Origin: Sphaeroforma arctica JP610
Taxonomy: Eukaryota; Opisthokonta; Ichthyosporea; Ichthyophonida
Reading direction: 5' to 3'
DNA: 64,000 bases
NCBI RefSeq assembly: GCF_001186125.1
Contig: NW_014040504.1
Location: 81,469 to 145,468 of the forward strand
The position numbers were made by a program, and so were the translations under genes. Positions 12,241-24,800 of the stretch are shown one piece after another. The first letter of the stretch is position 1. Every line of letters begins with the position of its first letter. Below the pieces are notes generated by a model, which was not told the DNA's origin, made no database searches, and was given only the letters and a program-made list of their open reading frames with translations.

Positions 12241-13356
12241 ATTCGGACTTGCGCGTTGAAATCAGAGATATATACAATGATGATAATAATAAAAATAATA
12301 ACAAATATAATAATATATATATATATATATACACTAAATGTATAAATATATAAATATAAATATAGAAATATAATATAATAATGTATATTTAGGACCGAAG
12401 TTTGCTATTTCAACATGGTGCATACACAGCCAATTTGAAGGTGCACATTCCCGTCAGATAATCGCCAGCTTTAGAACCGTATCAGGCTGAGGTAAAATGC
12501 GAACAATGGACGTATAAAAACCTCGTCAAGTATACGTATATATCACACCATTTGAGGACATGAACGTACATATATACCTACTCACCAGTACTTGAGAGAG
12601 CGCGATTAAAAACCGAGACTTCAAAATGGTTCAATATAGATAATTCAGGAGACTCGTGATCAATTGACATCGACTGTTGCGCGCATGAATAGTTATAGGC
12701 GCTTAGCCTTGCTCATAGTTGCATATACAACAGACCTTAGAAACCAAAGCAAGGACATACATACATACACATACACGCACACATGCATTGAATCCTGTTA
12801 TACACTAGGGTGAGAACTGTGGTTTAATATAGACCCGAGATACTCATTTTATTCTCTTGCGTCTATCTACGCACCCTATGCCTTCTACAGGTATATATAC
12901 GCCTCTTTGTGAATCTAATACACACTGTGGCATTCACCAGTCACACGTACATAGTAAGGCAAACACACACGAAATAACGATTGATATAGCATATGTGCAC
13001 CTGTAGACGGATCATATGGTCGGATGACGAGACCTTCCAACACACACAACAACTACAGACACTACGTCGGACATGGTTAATGTACAATTGCATGTATATG
13101 TGTATACGGGTATATATATATATAATATACCGAGCACACTACTACCACGGATCAGTATCTAAACTCAATCAGATAGACGATGAATACGTACAAACAGCGG
13201 AGGTAAACAAAGTATGCCTAATACCGAGCACATAATACCGATTCTAAACGAGTGATTCGCTAATTAAGAAACTTATTCGACTGCAATCAAGAACGGTGTC
13301 ACGCCATTATAAGACGGAGGTGACAGGACACTAGTGCATACACACCTATCCATTAG

Positions 13357-13682
13357 AGGTGCTCAACAGCTATGTGAAGGAGTGCATGCGAAGGAAGATA
13401 TGTATGGTATGTGCAAGTGCGAGCATATGTACAACATTTTGGACCCTACAACAGCTTACGTATGCCCATTCTCTGTTAATATATGTGAACGTCACGTGTA
13501 CAACACCTGGGTATGTATCTCCAACCCCGCAACAGTTTTACGTACAACAATTCGCCCCAATCTTTAAGGACCATCCAGTCGTTCCGTATGCCGCCAAGTC
13601 GAGAGCAAGCAACATATGTATACACACTGCTTTGACAATATCGAGTACAGTAATTCGTTTCAATCACGGTGTACGCTTCTGA
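13357..13682 (+). other. Possible exons of an unrecognised plus-strand gene
   Basis: A 50-base block at 13357-13406 (after TTAG, before GTATGT) reads EVLNSYVKECMRRKICM. A second block from 13455, after ACAACAG, reads LTYAHSLLIYVNVTCTTPGY and continues PTPQQFYVQQFAPIF to a stop at 13682. Both have splice-like borders and protein-like composition. No domain can be assigned and no upstream start was found. Confidence 0.2.
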
Positions 13683-15885
13683 TGATCCGAGTACATCTGT
13701 AACAAGTATAAGGATGGTACATGTCCACACCACTTTCACATAATTTGAATGTAGCTAAAGTAACGGAGTGGCGATTGACTTACCGATTAGCACCGTAGCG
13801 CCAACGCAACCAATGATAACGATCTCTCCGAAACCAAGAGGCATACTTGGATTTTTCGCGAATGTGCGTATGTGCGTATGTATGTATGTGTATATATAAT
13901 ACAGATACAAAGTCTGTAGCTCTGCTTACACAAACGTACAGGTTCGTTTACTATTTAGTAATATACGTCCTGATAACATGAAGATCACAACTGCAAAAAA
14001 ACCACATTTGGTTATGTCGTTATTTATGGTAGTGTAGCGTACACGTTGAACGTAAACGTATTTAGGTTCAATATCTTTTAAAACGTTATACCGTATATGT
14101 GGGGAAGCAATGGGCCGACCTACTAGACCAGTTGGACTATGTGAGCCAAAACCTATCACTTATTGCACCTAAGAGCCCAAATAATGCACCCAAATAAATA
14201 GTAACAGACTAAACTAAAGCATGGCCATCTTGATGGCCCTACATACTATTTATATTATTATTTCTCTCTACTAGAGAGAGAGAAGGGGGGGGTCTTGACA
14301 TGCTAAACGTAAACCTGAAAAGTGTACTGATTTTTTACGTTCTAACGCAAAACGTAATGAAGGTTTTTAATAAAATCGGAAAACGCTAGTGTGTTCACTG
14401 GTCACGGTCTCGCGGGCCACAGATCACCCGTCACTGTGGCTTGATTGCTTTTTTTACAAAACAAAACAGTTGAAATAGAAAGGGAAATGTTGTTCCATTT
14501 TCTGCTATGGAAATGTTCGGTACAATTCATTTTGGGAGTACTCGAGATATATACCAGTTATTTCAGAGCTTAAATATGTACTATTCCTCGATATTAAACA
14601 GATACATACGTTCACTCTCCTTTATTTCATTTCAATTTCAGACTCTCTGCAGTGTTCTGTGGTCTTCGACTGACTCTCTCACTTTCTTTCATCCGGTGTA
14701 GGCCACCAGGCCCACGCTCGGGGCATTCATTATAAGCATTCGGTTTCATGTACCAATCGGACACACGCAGATAGATACCTGCAGCGTGCGTCGTACATCC
14801 ATACGACTATACATAATACATATATACATACATACACACACGCATTTGTATATAAACGAGTGTGTATATATATCCACTTTAACAGCACATCACTACCACT
14901 CGCCGCGTGTATATATATCCACTTTAACAGCACATCACTACCACTCGCCGCGTGTGCTAGAATTCTGGCCAGGGGTAGCGTAACAAGCTCATGTGGTTTG
15001 TATGTTTGTATGTTTGTATGTGTGGGTGCCCCTGGCACATTTGGGTATATGGTCCTGTTCAATGTTTCTCTACTTGGTATGACTAGTTCAGTGATCAGTT
15101 TACAACCAATACAACCAATTCATAGTCCAATCATATCTAATTCGATGACTAGTTTCAGCTGGATCAGTGTTCACTCATCAATCCTCTTTCACCGTTTTTT
15201 TCGCGGTCTGTTTATCCGATTGTTCATCCGTTTCCCGTTGCCCTTTCCCTTTGGTCTCAAGGCTTTGGTCGGCTTCCCTTCGTTTTATTTTTATCTTTTG
15301 TCCGTCAACTGTTTAAGGTTGTTTCGAAGTCGTAGCAAGTGCCAGAATACGGAGGATACAGCAGAGAATTAGGCATGTATACCATTTTTTTTTGAATGCA
15401 TGAGATGAAATTTAAGAAACTGAGACCTGAAAGGGAGTTCGAAAACTGAACCTCAAGCATTTGTAAATGGGGATTCAAAATGTTAAATACATTATATATA
15501 ATACCATGACTTAAGTATCACGAGAGCACCTGACAGAAAACCTTTGGTGAAACATACCATTGACCCCTACTACCTACAAGTCTCATGTCGGGAGAGATAA
15601 AAATGCACAGTAAATCGAACATAGACTCCCTACTACCTTCAAGAGAGATAAGCAGCAGGCAGAAGATGAGGTGATACTCTGTCAACAGCAAGTAACTCGA
15701 ACTCACTCACGTATGCGCGCCGCAGGCGTACTGAGCAGAACCGCATACACAAAGTCATGAAAGATACATACACGCTCCATGCTTTACGTACGACAAGTGA
15801 TACGAGTAATATTTTAACTGCAAACTATACGATATATCCCACACACATCACACATATGCAATACGTTTTCCGGGTTGAACAGTTC
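13683..15885. other. Intergenic region downstream of the leftward cysteine-rich gene
   Basis: No supported gene. It holds a dyad of CTCTCT/AGAGAG near 14266-14283, a G-run, and a tandem duplication of about 47 bases at roughly 14865-14955. Remaining 3' exons of the leftward cysteine-rich gene could lie here, but I could not identify them. Confidence 0.4.
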
Positions 15886-18800
15886 CTCACATACCGTCCA
15901 CGTAGACATCGGGCTCGTTGTTGTTGTCGTCAAACAGGCCGTCGTCCGTATCTTTCGTTGCCTTTGCGTCAGGATCGTCTACCAATTGGACACCCTTAAA
16001 ATAGAACAGCTCATTGTACGCCGTGCCGTCGACTGAGGGGACAGTGTGTGTAAGAGTATCAGTGTGTGTATGTACCGAAATGCCTGGATATATACATATA
16101 TATGGAACTATGCATATGCATACGCGTATGGGTTTAAAGTTTATGTGACTGACCAATTGGGCACCAATGCAGTGGGACAACTCAGCACACGTGGTACCAT
16201 CGACTGAGGGGACAGCGTATATATTATATATGCGTATCAGCACGTATGTGTACCGAAATGCATAGGCATGCACGTACACTGTTTCTATGTATAGCTATTT
16301 ATATCACATAGCACACTTACCAACACATGTACGCTCCTCATCGTTATTGCTGTAGCCGTCCACACAGCCTCCCACTTCACAATAGGTATCGCGAGGGCCT
16401 GTACATTCCCATGTGCTTGTATTCGCGCAATGTTCCGGTCTTGGACAGTCCAGACAGGCAGAATCTTCATAATCCGTGCACTCCTGAAGATACTCCTGCG
16501 TGCCGCACGCCGACACAGAGCAGGCGACACACAGGCTGTGATGTAGGTAGAGTGTATGGGGTGAGCTACAGAAGTCTGTCCAAGAATATATATATGTATA
16601 TGTACAAGTATAAGTATGAGAATAAGAAAATATGAATAAGTATACATATACATCTGAGAGATTTCTATCTAGAGAGAATAAGCATTCTAATAATAGCACA
16701 TATATTTCTGGAAGTGTTCTAAAGTAGCAAAGAATAGTGCGGGTCACGTTCATATGCCGAAGCGTGCGTATAGCTCTAGTAGAGTGTCTATCCCTCTTCT
16801 TATTACGTCTACCACTTAAGTACGCCCAAAATGTTCGCGTTCGAGCACAGCATTTTGGGATTTCCCCCTACATTTGGGCCTGTACGCATTTGTTTTGGAC
16901 CACTTCACATACTTTTGGGTCTGGTTGAGATAGTAGTCGTCATTGCAGAACAGACATTCGGTTTCCGCACCGTTCACACAGTAGGGCGTTGCGCAGTTGG
17001 TGTCGAAGATGGTACAGTCCGAGCACACACCCTGTGCCGCACCCGTACAGGGACAGGACAACCACGTACCCACGGGACAATCACACGCCTGTATGCAGTT
17101 GATACTGTGGGGAACATGCGGGAAAAAATAGTGGATGTGGATACACCGATGGTGGTTGCAGCTAGTACTGTGGGCGAGTTGAGCATAGCTGCTGTGAGTG
17201 ACGGTTGAGAAGTTGTACACTCCAATTGAGATTGCGGATACGGCAGGTGGCTACCCCAAGGGAAAGCCATACGCATGCACGCTACTCAGGTGGGGCATTC
17301 TGCTAGCTCGTGCGTCTGTATATTGATACTGTGCCTCTCTGCCGAGTCTGGCATAATCTCTTCGCCGAATACAAACAAAAGCTGAAATAAGAACATACCA
17401 GATAGTATCGAGGAATTGAGTGCAGTTTTGGGCACGGTACTGAAGTGAGTAGTCGCATTCGGTGCAGGTTTCGCAACGGCGATCGTTGATCGCCGTTGGT
17501 CGGACACTCTCGTACTCGCCATCCTCGCATTCAGTCCACCCTGCAATTTTGAAGAAGTAGGATGTATCAACACACACACATATATAAATATATGTATACG
17601 TGTGTATGGTAGTGGAAGAGCTAAGTAGTAATCTCGCCCATTCAAGCGAAGTTATGGCAGTGCAAGACTTGTCAGCGTATCCGCCACTGTTCAACTTTGA
17701 AATCAGTGAAAGTACACAACTAGCCAACACAACATGCATATATATATACAACCAGATGGCTTCTTTAACACCTGGTTCGATGTCAAAAATAGGTCAGTTA
17801 TAGTGTGCGCATAGAACTTCCTGCACATGTGCTCACACCATACACCATTCACACAATATATATATATATATGTCAGCGTATTCACACAGGTGGCATAGAG
17901 TACTACAGGAACCTCCAGAACTCGCCCATACACACACACCTACAAATTTTTCATAGTTCCATAGACCCCACGCCAAAATGCATTAAACCCAAATCCCGAA
18001 ACGGCGAGTGACACTTACGTCTACAATAGGACGAATTCTTGGGTTCGGGGCGGGGTCCACAAGTTTTGGTCCATTTATCGTCTTTTTGTAGCTCGAAAAT
18101 GGCTCGGTTGTTGTAGTCGGCCCAGAATTGGCCGGTGGCGTTGAAATTCCAGTATCCCACATTATAGCCACTCATGCGGTCTCTCTTGCTGGCGGGTTCA
18201 TTCACGCCTGGATGGATTGGTAGGCATCAAGCGCATGGGAAGTCACTTAAAACACCTAGAGGGGTACATAGCTAGAGACGTATAACACCTAGAGGCGTAT
18301 GGTAGTAGAGCAACGGCTCGGTACGGAAGTGATGTGAGGGATGGACGCTAGAAAGAACACCAGAGCTCACCCACATCCCCACGAAACAGTACACCTATCG
18401 AAACTTGTACCTAAAGCACCACACAAGGTGTTTACTACATCGGGAACAAGAGTCCCCACTTACCGTATTCTGGACAGGTGTGGAAAGGATCGGTTCGTCT
18501 GAGACCGTACAACTCGGCCGAATACAGATCCGAACTGGCGGGATCCAAAAAGGACAGCGCTACATTCGACAGCACCGGCTGACTGACTGCCAGGTGACCC
18601 CTGGATGCCTTGCGTAGTGTGGTCTATATAATATAGGAGAGATATAAATATATTTGGGATTGCTTCGATGAATAACAGAAACGAGAAGGGTAGAAATCGA
18701 CGCAAATTGGAATAACACTAGGTATTTAGGACCGAATTGGCCTGAAATCGGGGCAGGGCTGTGTATGAACTACATACATGTCCACACCCACCCACACAAG

Positions 18801-21800
18801 ATTCAGGACCCGATTGTCCAGAAATTGGGTCTGCGCGTCTCAGTGCATTGCTGATCGGGAGTGGCTGTGTAAGACTCACCTATCTGTGCACACCCACACC
18901 ACTCTCGTACCTCTACACCCACCCACTCCATGGTTCGGTCCCACTTACCTCAGGCCAGCAGGAGTACGAATCATTGAACCCACAGTCCAGTAGTGGCAGT
19001 GGCGGGTTGTTCCAGTAACCATACTCACATTGCCCAGACAAGCACTGTGAATCACTGGGGCAGGTGCACACAGTGTTGGTCGACCCGTCTGTCGCCGCGT
19101 CGGTACAGTTGCGGGCCGTGGGACAAGCTGTTTCCATTGGACAGGGAGAAAACAAACAAACAAACAAAAAAGAGTAGTTAAGGTATCGGGATGAGTTGGG
19201 ATCAGTGAGGCTGTTCACAGGGACAGGCGCGTGACCTGATGTGTTCATGTATCCATCGACAGCTAGGGTTTTAGGGTCCTAGGGATGTTGTGCGGATAAT
19301 AGGACAAGGAAAAACCTAGGCGATTTCGGTACTGTATCATGATGGTAAGCAGACACTCAACTAAACGAGATCACTATTATATACACCGAACTGTTATCAA
19401 ACATTGTATGCACTGAAGTATTGTCCGATTACGACTTATATATATATCTAGCACGCATGCATGTACAGCTGTGCCAAAAAAATATACATTTTGCAACATA
19501 TATATATATATATATATGTATAAATACATACAAAAACGCATATTCAATGCAAGTATCTATGTATAACATACCGACACACTGGTCTGGATAGTAGCCTATG
19601 CTCGCATTGTTGAAGTAACCCTGCTGACACTCGGTACAACGAGCAGCATATGGGCCCCAATCACAGGTGGTGTTCCCGGACAAGCAGTTATCGATCTTCA
19701 CGCAGTCTGCGGACAATTAAGGAGGGATCGAAATAAATCATTAGAACCCTAAAACCCAAAATAAATCAGGACAGGGTGATAGAGTGATGATACTAAGAAA
19801 GAGGAATGAAATAGATGAGTATATGGCACTGGGCAATCGGAGACAAACCGTTATAAACGAGGACATAACGGGACACATCAAAAATAAATAAACAAAACCA
19901 ACACGAGGTGTGTTTGTAGCGTAAAAGGCTTGCGGTTACGTACCAGGCTACGGTACAGAGCATATACACTAATACACGTCTTTCATAACGGGTATTCACT
20001 CGGTACAAATACCTCAAAGCCTACTGTGGACAGGCATAACACGCACTTACTCAGCTGGATGGGGTGTGGCACTGTATCGTAACCTGCCGTCACACAGTCG
20101 GAATAGGTAGATATAATCTGGGCGCCTGTAAGAGCTAGGTCCTCGTCGGCCGGTTCTGCCACGGCCCGCTGAAGAATGGTATTGACGGACGTCGCAGGCA
20201 CAAACATGTCCACGAGAATGTTGCCGGACGTCTTGTTCTGGCGAATACCCAGCACGTAGGTGGAGAAGGGATACCTGTGATGAGTGTACAGAGAAGATGT
20301 GTGTATGTGTGTGGGGTGGTTAAGCTATAGGCTGCGTGTAGGGAAGTGCCTGGGCGGGGTAAGCACATGAGAGGAAAAGGGTCATATGAGCACTAGGCTG
20401 GTTGTTATAGGTGGGTGCGTATGCGGAGAAGGGCTATCTGTGAGGCACATGTAAGAGAGGCAGGGTAGTGGATAAGAAAAACGACATATTTGTGCTCCTG
20501 GTGTATTGCTGATACAAGGCTATTGTTAGTCAATTCGTGTTACTGGTGTATTGCTGGCACAAGGCTATTGTTAGTCAATTGGTGCTACTAGTGTATTGCT
20601 GGTACGAGGTTATTGTCAGTCAATTCGTGTTACTGGTGTATTGCTGGCATAATGCTATTGTTCGCCAATTCGTTCTACTGGTATAAGGTTATCGTTAGTC
20701 GTGTGTATGTGTGCAGCGGTAGGAAAGTTAAAGGCTGCGGTTGGTCTCTCATATGTATGTATGTATGTATGTGTGTGTGGTGGGGGGGTGTACCCACAGT
20801 AGGTATTTTTTGTATGCTTGTGAATTGCAGGGGGAGATACATTGATAGAGAGAACGTTGCCAGTACTCTGCCAGTGGTCAGTGATTTCAATTCTCGAGCA
20901 GATTAAACGGTTCGAAGGAAGCTTTCAAACATCCAGAGGATAGACAAGTGTGCTCTAAAACCCTAACCCTAAACCATCACAGGCTGGGTGCAGGCAATGG
21001 GGCATTGAGGAGTCTACCTACCGGTCCAGATTTCCTGTCTGCAGTCCGAATGTTAAGGCGAATAGGTCATCGAACTCCTGGATGACTTCTGCCGTGACAT
21101 TGCCCCAGTCGTATGGGATTTGGACCGAGAGACTGGCCAAGAAACACGCCGAAGTGTCCTCGGGATAACAACTGCGGCCCGTAGCTGGCGTAAATAAGTG
21201 CAGATTAAAAGTCAGATATTGACGGGAGACAAAGAATATTCGGTATACACATTCAAAACCCGGGTAATTATTGATACCTACTTCCCGCAGATCAGGCACA
21301 GATCATATACAGCATACTATATTAGACTGAATCGACGATCTGTATACTTACTTCCTGCATTGTTGGACAGGCAATGTAGCATTATGTATAACATGCACAG
21401 ATCACATGCATCATACTATACTAGACAGAATCGACAATCTGTATACTTACTTCCCGCATTGTTGGACAGGCAGTCGCCCACATAGTTGTAGAAGGGCTTC
21501 TCACACGCGCCCGACAAACAGGTACCAGTGAACGTAGGTTTGAACTCTTGACCCAACACTGGCGTGTTGGTCAGCGTACAACGCGAGGACTCTCTGTTCT
21601 TGCACCCGTACGAGGTGGGGCAGGCTGGGTGAGGGGGTAGATAGCAAGGCATGTGTGAGGGGGTATTTAGAAAGGAGTGAGAGACTGAAACCCAAAAAGG
21701 CCAACCCACACTGCCGCTCGATTAAACAGAGAGCGCACATGCCGCCCCTATAGCAACGATGCTGAACAGGATGTATTTAACATCAGAAACTAACATATAT

Positions 21801-24800
21801 AAATATATATATAGCATGGACAACGTACACAACACACTACAACAAACAGCAAGGCTTACGTACGTTCACATGTGACCGTCACTTCCTGGATAGGCGACGT
21901 GTTGACATAGAACTGTGAGAGCAGCGTGGTGTTAGGCGATGGCTCGCCGGAGTAGCTGTCGCGGCACTCTCCGTCCACACAGCGGCTCTCTTCGAGTAGT
22001 TCGCTTTCAAACTGCGGGCAGCGCGAGAAGCCTTCGTTGCACTTGAACGCCTCGGGACAGGGCACACACTGGTCCGAGACACGGTACTGCGTGGGGTGTA
22101 TGGGTGTGAATGGAAGGGTATATTTGGGTATGGGTGTACGAGAAAATGCTCTCAAAGAGCGCCGCAACGGTCGTCCAATATATATATATATATGTTTCAC
22201 TGTTAAAGTTTCGCGGGGATTTTTCTGCCAAATCCCTACAACTCCACCTCCTCAAAATACGCCTCCCACCATATACATATACATATTCATACTCGTACCT
22301 TTCCAGGGATCTGATAGTACCCCACCTCACAGGCAGCGCATTGGGACACCTGGTTGTTGCCCTCACAAGACACACGCACGGCACAGTTCGGTATTTCCAC
22401 ACAGTCCAGACACAGCGGCCGCTGGTACGCGCCATAGGGACGCTCATCATCCAGATCATCTACAGCCAAATACGTACCACCGATCACAAGACATGTGATA
22501 CCCACGCGACGGAGAGCGACGTCGTTCTGTGTGAGTAGGGGGTGGTGTTGGGTAGTATTGTGGTATTGAGTGAGTATGGTAGATAGTGGATGGTAGGCGG
22601 TGTGAGGTATACGTACGTATCAAGCAGATGGATATGGAATTGCTCACGAGAAATTATGTGTGGCGTGATATATAGTTAGGTAGAAAAAGAGATATTCACA
22701 TCAGCGGCTAAAACTAGCCAAATACATTTTGAGTGGTGGATGCATAAACATAAACACAACGCAGTTCACTCAGCCCCACTAGTCCCAAACACACAGTCAG
22801 GCTCTTGATTGTTCGTAAATGTTATTACGTATTTACACTACGTGGACGTGAGGTAGACACATGCACACTATCTCTACTACCTGCAGAAACAGAGTCTGCA
22901 CTGCCTGAATGTCAGACGTAGGGAGCTCCAGGCCGATGTCAATGAGATTGTTACGGTATTCGTTCGGGTAGATTCGTCGGTAGAAGATTCTGTACTGAAA
23001 CTGGGTACGCACACCACTGTATATAGCAGGATTAGCAGAAGGATAGCAGGTGAGGCATGTTAGTACTACGGCGCATGAACGAACGGGGTAAGATGTCAGG
23101 TATGGGAATAAGCTGTGTTGCAACGGATGAACGGATCCCGTGTGTTGTGTACGAGGGCGTTAAGATGGCAGTGGGGTAAGCATGATCTGCCAGTAGCACC
23201 TTTAAATGACATTTAAAGTGTGTTGTTTATGTAATTGCATTGTGTTTGTTCAGAGTCCTCTGATACAGGCAATCTGGTTTAAGATATACATACACACCCT
23301 ACTATCAATAGTACATACAGATGCAATATACATACATACACAAACACCTTAAACTACCGAAAGTGCATGTACACACACATGTTGAACTATCAATAGACCG
23401 GCACGTGTACACACACGGTTGACCTCCAATCACTTACGCATCGGGATCTGGCACTAAGACTTGAGCTAGAGAATCGAGCCAATCTATCTGGGCCTGGACA
23501 TCCAGTAGGAAACTCTCACCCAAATCCGTCTCAAAAGTTACAATTAATGGACTGCACGTGGAATTTGCGGCCAGATCGGACCCAGAATCGATGGCTGGGG
23601 GTGCTGGGTTGGTGAAATTCAGCAAATTGTACCTGGCAGAGAAGAAAAAATATGAGAAACAGAAATAGAAGTGAGTGAGAGAACTAAGTGGCTTCCGAAA
23701 TGGTTGCCTCAGGAGCAGGTTGGAGGAGGTGTGTCTCCGTTTGCAAACGGATGCGTATGTGTTGCGTACATGTATGTAAGAGACATATCTGAGAGCGGAC
23801 ACGCACGCACGCACGCACGCACTTGTACGGACACATACCCGTCTCATTATATGCACCGTGTCAAGATATACACAAATACATAAGCACACACACACACACA
23901 CACACGATGTTCGACATAGCTGCACTTGATAGTTTAAATGAGATAGAGATACACAGACTGTGTACAAAATACACACACACACACACAGAGAGAGAGAACA
24001 ACGAGATAGAGTTAAGGATAGAAGGGTGGCACAAAGATACACCTCTCACAGCCCATGCCATAGACAGCGTATGCTTACCAATAGGGCAGACACTGGTCTG
24101 TCACACACACACTCGAATTGCCATCTCCCAAACACCGCTCAAAGCCGGCTCGGCATCCAGTTGCCGGGCGACAAGCTGTATGTGCGAAGGGGTTTAGGGT
24201 TTAGGGTTCTATGGAGTGATGGGAGATAAGAAATCGAGACAGCATGACTATGTAAGAATGAAAGACATCGCTATCGTACAACGAAGTGCTTTACCCCAGC
24301 GACTGTAGACACATGGAAGCATCCACACACGGGTGTACACCAAAACAAAGCTTGTATGGCGTTATACAGATACAGATACATAGACACATGCATGTACATA
24401 TACTACCTACCTAGACACGTCGAGTTAGGCAGAAGGATACTGTTGAAGAAGCCTGGGTCACACTCGCCCTGCAGACACGAACTGAAGGATCCGTCTGTGC
24501 ACAGCGTGCTGTTCTGTTGACACGCAGGTGTGGGCGAGCACTCTGCAGACGGACAAGTGTTTGCAAAGTTCAGTACGTGCAAAGGATATTGTTGGGGTGT
24601 ATAAGTGTTGACAAAGTTTGATACGTGTAACGGATATTGATGTTGGTGTATTAGTGTTCACAACGTTTGGTACGGGTATGATTAACGGCTTGGGTGGATT
24701 AGGAATCACGCACGTTAGTATTGGAAAGTGTGGTGTGACGGCTTCATAGACCTGAAGCAAACTCGAGGTTGGCTTGATTGGGATCAGAGAGCACACGCAC

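Noticed and set aside
13455-13682. Mediator subunit MED4 similarity around LTYAHSLL
   Set aside because: The resemblance rests on a few residues and the coiled-coil part expected upstream is absent.
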